Shown here: piece by piece, positions 1-9,667 of the stretch | Position numbering within the stretch: the stretch's first letter is position 1 | Layout of the letters: every line of letters begins with the position of its first letter | Assembly (NCBI GenBank): GCA_963779805.1 | Contig: CAVZZN010000008.1 | Location: 1 to 64,000 of the forward strand | Source of the DNA: CAIWHR01 sp963779805 | GTDB taxonomy: Bacteria; Pseudomonadota; Gammaproteobacteria; Burkholderiales; Casimicrobiaceae | DNA: 64,000 bases | Direction: 5' to 3' | Made by a program: the position numbers and the translations under genes | Notes under the pieces: model-generated | What the model was told of the DNA's origin: nothing | The model's database searches: none | The model's input: the letters and a program-made list of their open reading frames with translations, nothing else

Positions 1-954
1 CTCGCTGCAGAGCCGGCCGATCAACCCGATCCAGCGCGCCCCGATCGCGGAACCGCTGGACGTCGGGGTGCGCGCGATCAACACCCTGCTCACCGTCGGC
101 CGCGGCAGCGGGTTGGGCTCTTCGCGGGCAGCGGTGTTGGCAAGAGCGTGCTCCTTGGCATCATGGCGCGCTACACCAGCGCCGACGTCGCCGTGGTCGG
201 GCTCATCGGCGAGCGCGGCCGCGAGGTGAAGGAGTTCATCGAGAACATCCTCGGGGCGGAAGGCCTCGCGCGCTCGGTCGTGGTGGCCGCGCCTGCCGAC
301 ATGCCGGCGCTCGTCCGCCTGCAGGCCGCGGCGTACGCCACCGCCGTCGCCGAGGGATTCCGCGACCAGGGTCGGGGGAATGTGCTGCTGATCGTCGCCA
401 CTCGCTCACGCGCTACGCCATGGCGCAGCGCTAGATCGCGCTCGCGATCGGCGAGCCGCCCGCGAACGCGCGGCTATCCGCCCTCCGTCTTCGCCCGCCT
501 GCCGCAGCTCGTCGAACGCGCCGGCAACGGCAAGCCGGGCGGCGGCTCGATCACTGCGTCTACACCGTGCTCACCGAGGGCGACGATCCGCAGGACCCCA
601 TCGCCGACGCGGCGCGCGCGATCCTGGACGGGGACGTGGTCCTCTCGCGCAGCCTGGCGGAGGCGGGCCACTACCCCGCCATCGACATCGAAGCGTCGGT
701 CAGCCGGGCGATGCACGGCATCGTGTCGCCGGAGTGGATGCGCCGCGTGCGGCAGCTGAAGCAGCTCGACCGTGGTACGCCCGCAATCGCGACCTGATCA
801 ACGTGGGCGCGTACGTCACCGGCACGGACGCCGTGCTGACCAGGCGATCGCGCTCTACCCGCGCATGGAAGCCTTCCTGCAGCAGGATATGACCGAGCGC
901 GTCGGCATCGCCGAGGGCGCCGCCGCGCTCGACGCCCTCGTCCCCGCAACCTGA
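1..954 (+). pseudogene. fliI: Flagellum-specific ATPase FliI, 5'-truncated and frameshifted
   Basis: FliI is the cytoplasmic ATPase of the flagellar type III export apparatus. The window opens inside the gene. Piecing frames together gives the family path: INTLLTVGRGS, a Walker A motif (GSGVGKS near 130-150), GLIGERGREVKEFIE, GYPPSVFARLPQLVERAG, LTEGDDPQDPIADAARAILDG and a C-terminus ending at the TGA at 952-954. The frame breaks near 118, 400, 470, 557, 770 and 838, and an in-frame TAG near 433 sits where the family has GAG (Glu). Conserved sequence resumes after every break, so I read these as base-call errors in a functional gene. fliJ follows 16 bases downstream, the usual order. Identity is very secure; intactness cannot be judged. 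Confidence 0.9.
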
Positions 955-970
955 ACCGTCCTAGTCGTCC

Positions 971-1423
971 ATGCCTCTACCCGCCCAGTGGGAACGTCTG
1001 CGCGAGCTTGCGCAGCAGCGCGCCGACGCGTACGCCTTGCGCCTCGCGGAAGTCACGCGCGGCGGTGCGGATGCCGAGCACAAGCTCGAGCTGCTGCGGG
1101 AATACCGGCGCGAGTACGTCGCGCGCCTCGCGGCCGCCGGGCGCGATGGGATTCACGGTGAAGGCCTGCGCAACTACCGCGCCTTCCTCGCCAACCTGGA
1201 GCGCGCGATCGAGCAGCAGGCGCGGGTCGTCGCGCAATGGATGGCGATCGCGAGCGCGCACGGCAGCAGTGGTCCGCCGAGCACAAGCGCGTCGAGTCCT
1301 TTCGGCGTGCTGCACGACCGGACGGTCGCCGCCGGGCAACGCGCCGAGCGCAGGCAGCAGCAGAAGCACCAGGACGAGCTGGCGAACCGCCCCCTGCCCC
1401 GCTTCCTGAGCGGGGCCGACTGA
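971..1423 (+). CDS. fliJ: Flagellar export chaperone FliJ
   Basis: FliJ is a small coiled-coil protein that binds FliI and export substrates at the flagellar export gate. The 150-codon frame is rich in Arg, Glu, Gln and Ala with the heptad-like pattern of FliJ (MPLPAQWERLRELAQQRAD, then KLELLREYRREYVARL) and ends with a charged tail, AERRQQQKHQDE. Between about 1250 and 1300 the displayed frame turns into Ser/Pro-rich sequence, while the +1 frame there reads QQWSAEHKRVESF, which fits FliJ better. Two compensating indels are therefore likely. Its place between fliI and fliK supports the call. Confidence 0.8.
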   Translation: MPLPAQWERLRELAQQRADAYALRLAEVTRGGADAEHKLELLREYRREYVARLAAAGRDGIHGEGLRNYRAFLANLERAIEQQARVVAQWMAIASAHGSSGPPSTSASSPFGVLHDRTVAAGQRAERRQQQKHQDELANRPLPRFLSGAD

Positions 1424-1437
1424 CCTCCGAGCGAGCC

Positions 1438-2839
1438 ATGCCCATCGAATTCAACCTGCCCTCCATCCTCCCGGAAAAGACGCCGCGCGGTGAATGCCGC
1501 GCCCGGCGCCGGCCAGGCCGGCGCAACCGGTCACGCGTTCCTCGCGACTGCTCCTGGTGCGCGGCGGTGCAGGCCAGCCCCTCCACGAGCGTCCCGGACG
1601 CCTCGCGGCGCAGCGCCGACACGACGCCCGACGACGGGGCGGGTGGGCGGCCGCAGGCGATCCTGGAGACCCCGCGACGGCTGCCCGGCTGGGGTTCTTC
1701 TTCGCGCCGCGGCGGTGGGCGACCGCGCCGCCCGCGCGCGCGCCGACGCGAGGCGGCGAGCGCCGACGGCCAAGGTGCACCGACCCTCGCCTCGCCCGAG
1801 TCCGCCGCCGCCGACGCCCTCGCGGGCCGCGATGTCGCGCCGACCGAGCCCGGCGCGAGCGCAAGGCGCGCGCTCGAGTCACCGCCGATCCGCCGGCGCG
1901 CCGTCACGCGGATCGGCTCGAGGGATTCCGCGCTCCGGTATCGCCTGCGTCGCCGGGGCGCCTGGGCCGGCAGACGAGCGACGCCGCGCCGAGGCCGGCC
2001 GAGAGCGGCGACGGCATCCCCGGCGCGGCGCGGCCGGTACGCCGCGTAATCGGCGACGGCCAACCGCAGGCCCGGCCGGGCGCTGCCGTCGCGGCCGACG
2101 GCCCATCGCAGGCCCGGCCGCGCCCGCCGGCGAAAGCGCGGGCGGCCGCGCCTCCTGCTCGACAACGCAGCCTCGCCGCCGGAGAGCACGGCGAGCCGCG
2201 CCCTGGCGAGCCTCGCGGCCGGCCTCGCCTATCGACACCGGCGCCGCCGGCCACCGTCCGAGCCGCTCGCACGCTTCCGAGCGCGTCGACATGGCGGCCG
2301 CCGCGGCGCCGGGGCTGCCGGGCGTCCCGCCGCCGCCCCCCGCGCCGGTAATGAGCATCGCCGCCCCGGTCGCGACCCCCCGAACGGCGCAACGAGGTGA
2401 CCCAGCAACTCGCGACCGTGGTGCTGATGGGGCACGACCGCGCCGAGCTTCAGCTGCACCCGGCGGAAGCCTCGGGCCGATCGAGCGAAAGGTCTCGATG
2501 GAAGCCGGACAGGCAACGCCGCTGATCAGCGCGCCGCAGCCGGCGACCCGCGACGCGCTGAGCACGACGCCGCCGCAGTGGCGCGACGCCCTCGCCGAGC
2601 AGGGGGAATCGCGCTCGGCCAGGCGACGGTGCAAGGACGAGCGCCGCGTGATCCTGCTGTCGAGTCCAGGCCCTCGGCCGCGATCCGGATCGCGCGCCGC
2701 GCAGCGCCATGCGCCGCTGGGCGCAGCTACCGCCGGCATCGTGCGGCCCCGAGGGCGTGGCGGAGATTTGCCGCATCCGGAATTGCGGCGCATACCCCGG
2801 TATTCGACGCTTTGGGAAGGGAGGCGCGCGCTTCGATAA
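1438..2839 (+). pseudogene. fliK: Flagellar hook-length control protein FliK, multiply frameshifted
   Basis: FliK is secreted and sets hook length, then switches export specificity. The gene starts with ATG at 1438 (MPIEFNLPSILPEK) 15 bases after fliJ. The middle is a long Pro/Ala/Arg-rich, very GC-rich region, typical of the poorly conserved FliK linker, where no single frame stays open with sensible composition. The diagnostic part is near 2420-2510: AELQLHPAE followed in another frame by LGPIEVKVSMEAGQA, matching the FliK C-terminal domain (family form LxPxxLGxVEVxL). A stop at 2837-2839 is the most plausible end. At least four frame changes are needed. The boundaries of the middle part are unclear. 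Confidence 0.65.
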
Positions 2840-2886
2840 TCGCTTCAGCTGTTCCCCACAACGCGACCTGGAAGCGATACTAATCT

Positions 2887-3397
2887 GTGCAAAACCGCCA
2901 CTGCAACAGCCACCGCCATCCCGCAGCAGCCCCGGCAGCACCGGGAAAAAGCCGAAGTCCTTCCGCCCCTGAAGTGGATCCTGATCTGCCGCGCTCCCGC
3001 CTGCTCGCGGCGGTAGTGCCGGCGGCCGGTACTACCTCCAGCACGGCGACGCCGCAGCGCCAGGCGGCGAACGCAGCCGCAGCGCCCGCCCAGTTCATGA
3101 ACCTCGATTCGTTCACGGTGAACCTCGCCGAGGAAGGCGGGGACCACTACCTCCAGATCGGCGTGGTGTACCAGGTCGAGGACAGCAAGGTCGTCGACAA
3201 CATGAAGCTGTACATGCCGGTCGTGCGCGATCGCATCCTGCGCCTGCTGTCGGCCAAGCGCCCCAGCGACATCGCATCCCCCGAGGGCAAGTGCAAGCTG
3301 ATCGACGAGCTGATCGCCGGCGCCCGGGCATCGATTCCGGGTCGCTGCCCAGGACAAGGCATCGCGGGGCGTCCTGTCGGCGTTCGTCATCCAGTAG
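2887..3397 (+). CDS. fliL: Flagellar basal body-associated protein FliL
   Basis: FliL is a single-pass inner-membrane protein at the stator/basal body. The conserved periplasmic domain is clear: FMNLDSFTVNLAEEGGDHYL, then QIGVVYQVED, MKLYMPVVRDRILRLLS and SPEGKCKLIDELI. The end reads VLSAFVIQ and stops at the TAG at 3395-3397 after a frame change near 3330. The N-terminal transmembrane segment (KWILIC...LLAAVV...YYLQHG) is visible only by switching frames near 2970-3040. The start is uncertain; GTG 2887 is used here, but an ATG may have been lost to an indel. It sits directly before fliM. Confidence 0.8.
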
Positions 3398-3402
3398 GCG
3401 CG

Positions 3403-4387
3403 ATGGCGAACGAGTTCCTCAGCCACGAAGAGGTCGAGGCCCTCCTCAAGGGTGTCGAGGAGGACGCGTCCGAGCCCGCCTTCGAGGTCGGTGCGGTGCG
3501 CCCGTACCGCTTCGGCTCCCCGGCCGAGAACGCGCGGGCCGAGATTCCCGCGCTCGCCGCGATCAACGAGCGCTTCGCCGTCGCGATGCGCGCCCGCCTC
3601 CTGGAGCTCGTCCGCCGCAGCCGCAGATCGCCGTTCCCGCGCCCCGCTGCATCGCGTTCGGCGACTTCGTGCGTGACGTCCCCGCGCCGGAAACGGCCTG
3701 GCCGCTGCGCATCGCGCCGCTGCGCGGGCAAGGCGTGCTGGTGTTCGAGCCCGCGCTGATCTCCGCCGTGGTCGACGCGCTGTTCGGTGGTGCCGGACGC
3801 CTGCCCAGCGACTCCGAGCAGCGCAGCTTGAGCCGCGCCGAGCTGCACGTCATGCAACGGCTGCTGCCGGTGACGCTGGAGGCGTGCCGCACGGCTTGGG
3901 AACCGGCTCCACCCGCTGCGGTTCGAGGCGGTCGCCGGCCCGCGCCACGCCCAGCCCGACCTGCTGATGGCGCGCGACGAGGTGGTGCTCGTGACGTCGC
4001 TGCAGGTGGAGCTCGGCGCGCTGGGCGGCGCCCTGCACATCGCGCTCCCGCAAGCGAGCCTGGGTCCCATCCGGCAGGTGCTCGCCGACGGCACGAAGCG
4101 GCAGCATGCCGAGCCGGATCGCCGGCAGCGAGCCGCCGCGCGCGCGGGTCCAGGCCGTCGACGTGGACGTCGTCGCCCAGTTCGCGACCGTGACCCTCCC
4201 GTTGCGCAACCTGATGCAGATGCAGATCGGCGACGTGCTCGGCATCGACCTGCCGCGCTCGATCACCGCCCTGGTCGGCGGCACTGCGTTGCTCGACTGC
4301 ACCTACGGCGTGCGCAACGGCCGCTATGCCTTGCGCGTGGCGCAGGTGCGCACGCCCGAACGCTCTACCGGAGAACACCATGGCTGA
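3403..4387 (+). CDS. fliM: Flagellar motor switch protein FliM (frameshifted)
   Basis: FliM forms the middle of the C-ring and binds CheY-P to reverse rotation. The ATG at 3403 opens with MANEFLSHEEVEALLKGV, the classic N-terminal CheY-binding region. The middle domain follows in shifted frames (IAPLRGQGVLVFEPALISAV, LFGGAGRLP, MARDEVVLVTSLQVELGALG). The C-terminal SpoA-like domain includes VVAQFATVTLPLRNLMQMQI and GDVLGIDLPRSI and ends at the TGA at 4385-4387. Frame breaks lie near 3610, 3895 and 4110. The stop overlaps the fliN start by 8 bases, suggesting translational coupling. Confidence 0.9.
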
Positions 4388-4760
4388 AACCGTCGCCGAA
4401 TCCCGCCCCCGCACCGCACCCCGCGCCCCCGCACCGGCCGCCGAGCCCTCGGCCGTGCTCTTCGACACGCTCGGGGCCGACACGCCCGCCGGAGCGACGA
4501 ACGACCTCGACCTCGTGCTCGACATTCCAGTGCAGGTGACGGTCGAGCTGGGACGCACGCGCCTGCCGATCGCGCGGGTGCTGCAGCTCGCGCCAGGCTC
4601 GGTGGTCGAGCTCGACGACCTCGCCGGCTCGCCGCTCGACCTTTATGTCAACGGCTGCCTGATCGCGCAGGGCGAGGTGGTCGTGGTCAACGACAGGTTC
4701 GGGATCCGCGTCACCGACATCGTCACGCCGTCGGAGCGCATGCGCAAGGTCGAGCGATGA
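4380..4760 (+). CDS. fliN: Flagellar motor switch protein FliN
   Basis: FliN builds the lower C-ring and takes part in export-substrate docking. The frame is intact at 126 residues. An Ala/Pro-rich N-terminal tail (to about residue 45) leads into a full SpoA domain: LVLDIPVQVTVELGRTRLPI, VLQLAPGSVVELDDLAGSPL, LYVNGCLIAQGEVVVVNDRF and GIRVTDIVTPSERM. The ATG at 4380 lies inside the fliM 3' end, and the gene overlaps the start of fliO by 4 bases, so fliM-N-O look co-translated. Length and domain match normal FliN. Confidence 0.96.
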   Translation: MAETVAESRPRTAPRAPAPAAEPSAVLFDTLGADTPAGATNDLDLVLDIPVQVTVELGRTRLPIARVLQLAPGSVVELDDLAGSPLDLYVNGCLIAQGEVVVVNDRFGIRVTDIVTPSERMRKVER

Positions 4761-5169
4761 CGCGTCCGCGCACCGCCGCGCTGCTGCTCGCGCTCCTGCC
4801 TCCGGCGGGTGCGCTCGCCGCGGAGCCGCTGCCCGCCGCTCGGCGTCGGTCAGCGGCAGCCTCGTGCAGGCGGTGCTCGGCCTCGCAGTCGTGCTGGTGC
4901 TGATCTGGGGCGCGGCGCGGCTCATGCGCCGCCTGCAGCCGCACATGTCCGGGCGGCCCGGGCCGCTGCGCCTCGTGGCGAGCCAGATCGTGGGCCAGCG
5001 CGAGCGCGTGGTGCTGATCGAGGTGGGCGACCACTGGCTGGTGGCGGGCGTCGCCGGCCTGGTCAGCGCGCTCGCCACGCTGCCGAAAGGAACGGCGCCC
5101 GAGCCGGAGCCCTTGCCAGGCGGCTTCGGCACCCTCCTCGCCCGGATGCGCGCAACGGAGCGACCGTGA
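4757..5169 (+). CDS. fliO: Flagellar biosynthesis protein FliO (one frameshift)
   Basis: FliO is a small membrane protein that helps assemble the FliP ring of the export gate. The ATG at 4757 overlaps the fliN stop. A signal-like segment (LLLALLPPAGALAA) is followed by a frame change near 4840. The FliO core then reads LVQAVLGLAVVLVLIWGAAR, a transmembrane segment, followed by LRLVASQIVGQRERVVLIEV and GDHWLVAGV, the standard FliO cytoplasmic domain. It ends at 5169, overlapping the GTG of fliP by 4 bases. Confidence 0.88.
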
Positions 5170-6016
5170 CGGCGCCGCGCGCACACGCGACCGCGATCGC
5201 AGGCACCGGCCGGGCGACGCACCCTCCCTGCGCCGCGCGCCACGCGAACCCGCGCAGCCGGGCCGTCGCCGCCTTGCCGGTCGCGCTGGGGCTGCTCGTC
5301 GTCTTGCCGCTGCTCCTCGCGAGCGCCGATGCGTTCGCGCAGGCCGCCGATCTGCCGCTGTTCAACAGCCACCCCGTGGCGGGGGGCGGCCAGAGCTATT
5401 CGCTGCCGGTGCAGACGCTGCTCGTGCTCACCGCGCTCGCGTTCCTGCCGGCCGTGCTGCTGCTGATGACGGCGTTCACGCGGATCGTGATCGTGCTGTC
5501 GCTGCTGCGGCAGGCGCTCGGGACCCAGGCATCGCCGCCCAACCAGGTGATCATCGGGCTGTCGCTCTTCCTCACGTTGTTCGTCATGGCCGTCGTGGAC
5601 AAGATCAACGCCGATGCCTACGTGCCGTACAGCGAGCAGCGCATCGGTGGGAGCAGGCGCTCGATCGCGCGCAGGTGCCGCTGCGCGCGTTCATGCTGCG
5701 CCAGACGCGCGAGCCCGACCTCGCGCTCTTCACGCGCCTCGCGCGGGAGGCGCAGCCGAAGAGCAGGGACGACATCCCGCTGCGCGTGCTCGTGCCGGCG
5801 TTCGTCATCAGCGAGCTCAAGACGGCGTTCCAGATCGGGTTCATGGTGTTCCTGCCGTTCCTCATCATCGACATGGTCGTGGCGAGCGTCCTCATGTCGA
5901 TGGGCATGATGATGCTGTCGCCCGTGCTGATCTCCCTGCCGTTCAAGCTCATGCTGTTCGTGCTCGTGGACGGCTGGAACCTGCTCATCGGCTCGCTGGT
6001 CGCGAGCTTCGGATAA
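5166..6016 (+). CDS. fliP: Flagellar export gate protein FliP (one frameshift)
   Basis: FliP is a core membrane subunit of the flagellar export channel (FliPQR). The start is GTG 5166, overlapping fliO. A cleavable N-terminal hydrophobic stretch (LPVALGLLVVLPLLLASADA) is usual for FliP. Signatures include MTAFTRIVIVLSLLRQALGT and PPNQVIIGLSLFLTLFVM; after a break near 5645 come DIPLRVLVPAFVISELKTAF, FQIGFMVFLPFLIIDMVVAS and LLIGSLVASFG at the C-terminus. The order fliN-O-P-Q-R is canonical. Confidence 0.94.
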
Positions 6017-6050
6017 ACCCCGCCACCGCGCCCGTCGGAGTCGCCAGCCC

Positions 6051-6320
6051 ATGAACAGCCAGTCCGTCCTCGCCATCGCCCAGCAGGCCCTCGTCGTCAC
6101 CTTGCTGCTGTCCGGGCCGTTGCTCCTCACCGCGCTGGTCGTCGGGCTCGCGGTCAGCATCTTCCAGGCCGCGACGCAGATCAACGAGATGACGCTGTCG
6201 TTCATCCCGAAGCTCGTCGCGACCTTCGCCGTCATGATGCTCGCCGGACCGTGGATGCTGCAGCAGTTCGTCGACTACGTGCAGCGTTTGTTCGGCAGCA
6301 TTCCGCAACTGATCGGATGA
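6051..6320 (+). CDS. fliQ: Flagellar export gate protein FliQ
   Basis: FliQ is an 89-residue membrane protein with two transmembrane helices, a subunit of the FliPQR export gate. The frame is intact, begins MNSQSVLAIAQQALVVTLLL and contains the family signature AVSIFQAATQINEMTLSFIP. It starts 34 bases after fliP and ends 15 bases before fliR. Length and motifs match the family exactly. Confidence 0.97.
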   Translation: MNSQSVLAIAQQALVVTLLLSGPLLLTALVVGLAVSIFQAATQINEMTLSFIPKLVATFAVMMLAGPWMLQQFVDYVQRLFGSIPQLIG

Positions 6321-6335
6321 GGACCGGCCGCCGGC

Positions 6336-7100
6336 ATGTTCACCATCGGCGCACCCGAGCTGCAGGCGGCGCTGGCCGCGTTCTTCTATCCGTTCTTCCG
6401 CGTGCTCGCCCTCGCTTCGAGCGCGCCGGTGCTCTCGCACGCGAGCGTGCCGCGCCCGCTGCGGATCGGCGCCGCCGCGCTGGTGACGCTCGTGGCCGTG
6501 CCGCTCGGGCCGGCGGCGCCGGCGATCAGCCCCTTCTCGGCGCCGGGCATGCTGCTCGTCGCGGAGCAGCTGCTCATCGGTCTCGCGATCGGGCTGTCGA
6601 TGCAGATCGCCTTCGCCGCGGTGACGCTTGCCGGCGATCTCATCGGCCTGCAGATGGGGCTTTCGTTCGCGAGCTTCATCGACCCGCAGAACGCCGAGCA
6701 GGCGCCGCTGATCGGCAGCTTCCTTTCGGTCGTGCTGATGCTGGTGTTCCTGAGCCTCAACGGCCACCTGCTGATGCTGGGCACCGTGGTCGAGTCGTTC
6801 CAGGCCTATCCGGTCGCGGTCGATGCCGTGCGCGCGTTCGACATGCTGCAGTTCGTGCAGCGTGCGAGCGATCTCTTCGCCTTCGGGCTGCAGATGGCGC
6901 TGCCGGTGATCGCCGCGATGCTGCTCACGAACATCACGCTGGGGATGCTCGCGCGCACGTCGCCGCAGCTCAACCTGCTCGCGGTCGGCTTCGCGGTGAC
7001 GCTGACTGCGGGCCTCGTGATGCTCGTGGCCATGCTTCCGCTGTTCGGCCCGGGATTCGAGGCCATGATCGCCCGCGGGCTCGCCGTGTTCCGCAGCTGA
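6336..7100 (+). CDS. fliR: Flagellar export gate protein FliR
   Basis: FliR completes the FliPQR export gate. The gene is intact at 254 residues with about six predicted membrane helices. Recognisable segments are FFYPFFRVLALASSAPVLSH, LIGLQMGLSFASFIDPQNAE, NGHLLMLGTVVESFQAYPV and the C-terminal LNLLAVGFAVTLTAGLVML. It is the last flagellar gene here. flhB and flhA do not follow, so the flagellar operon ends at this point. Confidence 0.97.
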   Translation: MFTIGAPELQAALAAFFYPFFRVLALASSAPVLSHASVPRPLRIGAAALVTLVAVPLGPAAPAISPFSAPGMLLVAEQLLIGLAIGLSMQIAFAAVTLAGDLIGLQMGLSFASFIDPQNAEQAPLIGSFLSVVLMLVFLSLNGHLLMLGTVVESFQAYPVAVDAVRAFDMLQFVQRASDLFAFGLQMALPVIAAMLLTNITLGMLARTSPQLNLLAVGFAVTLTAGLVMLVAMLPLFGPGFEAMIARGLAVFRS

Positions 7101-7107
7101 CGGACGA

Positions 7108-7113
7108 TACAAT
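7108..7113 (+). promoter_or_regulatory. Putative -10 element upstream of the alpha/beta hydrolase
   Basis: TACAAT lies 25 bases before the ATG at 7139, in the gap after fliR. The same hexamer, followed by C, sits 25-35 bases upstream of the genes at 8062 and 18227, which supports its use as a sigma-70 -10 element. No good -35 is visible. Confidence 0.35.
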
Positions 7114-7138
7114 CGGGACTCCTCACGCCGACCGCCGC

Positions 7139-8005
7139 ATGCTGCTCACCACCACCCAACCGGCCACGCGCCATTTCCCGAGCCTGTCCGCGCACGGCTT
7201 TCATCGCGTCGCGTATCACGAGTGGGGCGACCCGGAGTGCGCGCGCGTGATCGTGTGCGTGCACGGCCTGACGCGCAACGGCCGCGACTTCGACGTGCTC
7301 GCGGAGACGCTCGCCGCCACACATCGCGTGCTCGCGATCGACCTGCCGGGCCGCGGCGAGAGCGAATGGCTCGCCGATCCGTCCGACTACGCGTTCCGCA
7401 CCTACCTCACCACGCTCGCCGCGCTGATCGCGCGCTCCGGAGCGGAGCGCGTCGACTGGATCGGCACGTCGCTGGGCGGGCTGCTCGGGATGGTGATGGC
7501 CGCGCAACGCAACGCCTCCATCGCGCAAGCTCGTCGTCAACGACGTCGGCCCGGCGATCGAAGCCGGAGGCGCTCGAGCGCATCCGCCGCCTACGTCGGT
7601 GCGGATCCGACGTTCGCGAGCTTCGCCGAAGCGGAGCGTTACATCCGCAGCGTGTCGGCGCCCTTCGGCGAGCTGTCGCGACGCGCAATGGCGCCATCTC
7701 ACGCGCGTCATGGTGCGGCAGCAGCCCGACGGCCACTGGCGGCTGTCGTACGATCCGGGGCTCGCGCAGCCGTTTCGCAGCGGCCCCCGCACCGCCCGAC
7801 CTGTGGCACGTATGGGATGCGATCACGTGCCCGACGCTGCTCCTGCGCGGATCGGAGTCGGACCTGCTGTCGCGCAGCCACCGCGCACGCGATGACGCAG
7901 CGCGGACCGCGCCCGCGGCTCGTCGAGTTCTCCGGCGTGGGTCATGCGCCTGCCCTCATGGCGCCCGAGCAGATCGCCGCGATCGTCGAGTTCCTGCGCA
8001 CCTAG
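7139..8005 (+). CDS. Alpha/beta-hydrolase family enzyme (frameshifted)
   Basis: This is a serine hydrolase of the alpha/beta fold with unknown substrate. The N-terminal half is in frame from ATG 7139: an oxyanion region VHGLTRNGRDFDVLAETLA, then LAIDLPGRGESEWL and the nucleophile elbow GTSLGG (Ser about residue 117). Frame breaks near 7525 and 7700 disturb the cap region. The original frame returns with a C-terminal block containing FSGVGHAPAL, where the His would be catalytic. The length of about 285 residues is normal. It stands alone behind its own putative -10 element. Confidence 0.82.
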   Translation: MLLTTTQPATRHFPSLSAHGFHRVAYHEWGDPECARVIVCVHGLTRNGRDFDVLAETLAATHRVLAIDLPGRGESEWLADPSDYAFRTYLTTLAALIARSGAERVDWIGTSLGGLLGMVMAAQRNASIAQARRQRRRPGDRSRRRSSASAAYVGADPTFASFAEAERYIRSVSAPFGELSRRAMAPSHARHGAAAARRPLAAVVRSGARAAVSQRPPHRPTCGTYGMRSRARRCSCADRSRTCCRAATAHAMTQRGPRPRLVEFSGVGHAPALMAPEQIAAIVEFLRT

Positions 8006-8030
8006 CGCCGATCGCGGACGCCACGCTTCG

Positions 8031-8036
8031 TACAAT
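8031..8036 (+). promoter_or_regulatory. Putative -10 element upstream of the PilZ-like gene
   Basis: TACAATC begins at 8031, 31 bases before the ATG at 8062, in the intergenic space after the hydrolase stop. The match is to the -10 hexamer only; no convincing -35 is seen. Confidence 0.35.
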
Positions 8037-8061
8037 CCGTTCCGCCCGACAAGAGGCCGCC

Positions 8062-9614
8062 ATGGCCCTGAGCCTAAGCCTGCCCACGCTCGAGACGAAC
8101 CCGAGCAACCCGCCCGAAGTCCGTCCGGCCAAGGTCGGGGCTTGGCTCGACAACGTCGTGCACCGCGAACCTGCCGAGGCCGCGCGCGTTGCCGGCGATG
8201 CGCTCGCTGCCACCAACCGCGTCGCCGTGCACGACGCTCGTCGCCTCGATCTCGCCGAGCGCTACTGGGACATCGCGACCGAGCTGTGGCCCATGCTCGA
8301 GCAGCGTTACGCGCATGCCGCGCAACCGCTGACCGGCGACGCGCTCGAGGCGGCGAAGGCCGCGCTCACCCTCTCGCACGAGCTGACGGTCGCGTTCAAG
8401 CATCTGCTCGCCCGCGAGGCACGACCGCGGCTGCTGCCGGGCAGCGGGCGCAACCTGCCGCGACTGTTGCAGCGCTCGCTCGAGGGCATGGCGCGCACGG
8501 TCACGGCGTGCTATCGCGCGTACTCGCCGATCCCGCCCAAGACGTGGCTCGACGCGCATCGCATCTACGATTTCGCGCGCGAGCGCAACCTGCATCAGCA
8601 GCCGCTCGACGCGGCCAACCCGCAGGTCACGCTCGAGGCCATGTACGTGCGCATGCTGCTGCTCGCGCTGGCCAATCCGTACGGCCTGCTGCCGGGGCAG
8701 CTCGACACCGTGCTGCAGTACCTCGACGCGCACGCGCACTGGGCCAAGCTCACGGACATCGCACCGGTGCATCGCATGGCGAAGGCGGTCGCGATCGTCC
8801 CGGTGGGGCACGACTTCCCGCCGTTCTCGGCCAACAAGGGCGGCACGATCGAAGGCCGCAAGATGTTCCTGCTCACCTACGATCTCGCGTTCCAGATCCA
8901 GGAGCAGTTGCGCGGCCTCGAGGCCGGCGCGGCGCCGCCGCTGGGCGTCGGCCGCGGTGCATCCGCGCGCCTCGCGTACCTCCAGCTCCTGAGGCGGCTG
9001 CTGCGCCAATGGGCGATTCCGCCGGCACGGCAGTTCAATCGCGTGCCGTCGCGTGCGCGAGTGATGGCGTGCGCGGGCATCGAGGCCGTGTGGCAGGCGA
9101 CGCGCGAGACGGAACCCGCGACGCGCGCGGACGCGTCGGGCATGACGATCTGCCAGGTGATCAACCACACGCCCGCAGGGTATGCGTTGCGCCAGAGCGA
9201 AGGCCAGGCGAGCGCGCTGCGCATCGGCGACGTCATCGCGCTTGAGCGTCGACGGACGGCGCTCGCGCCAGCTGGCGCTGGTGCGCTGGTTCCGCAACAC
9301 GATGAGCGGCAGCGCGCTCGAGTTCGGCTGCGAGCTCCTGTCGGATCATCCGGAGCCCGCCCTCGCGGTCGCCGAGGGCGAGGCTCCCGGAGCGCCGGCC
9401 GGCACGCTCGCGCGCGTGGTGGTGCTGCCGCAGGATCGCAAGCGCGAAGGGCCTGGACGCGGCACCCCCGCAGGTGATCGCGCCCGCGGGCACCTTCCAC
9501 GTCGAGCAGGCGATCACGATCAAGAGCAACGGTGCCGTGCGCACCGCCGTGCTGATGAAGCTGATCGAGCACGGTCCCGGGTACGAGTTGTACGACTTCG
9601 TGGTCGTCGACTGA
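8062..9614 (+). CDS. Conserved protein with PilZ-like C-terminal region (frameshifted)
   Basis: A soluble protein of about 515 residues, mostly helical, with no signal peptide or membrane segment. I do not recognise a named family for the N-terminal 380 residues (LDNVVHREPAEAARVAGDAL, LAERYWDIATELWPMLEQRY, VGHDFPPFSANKGGTIEGRK). The C-terminal part reads ICQVINHTPAGYALRQSEGQ, LRIGDVIAL, LALVRWFRNTMSGSALEFGC and ends GYELYDFVVVD at the TGA at 9612-9614. This resembles the beta-barrel pattern of PilZ-type c-di-GMP-binding domains, although the canonical RxxxR/(D/N)xSxxG pair is not obvious. Frame breaks lie near 9245 and 9455. Its nearness to the flagellar operon hints at a signalling role; that is inference. 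Confidence 0.6.
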
Positions 9615-9667
9615 GCGCGGCGGCTGCGGGTGAGGCGCGAAGCGGGCGACACGTCGATGGTGGGCGC

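Noticed and set aside
1053..2793. Long minus-strand open frames opposite fliJ and fliK
   Set aside because: They are Arg/Ala/Gly-rich shadows caused by high GC; the plus strand carries the FliJ and FliK signatures.
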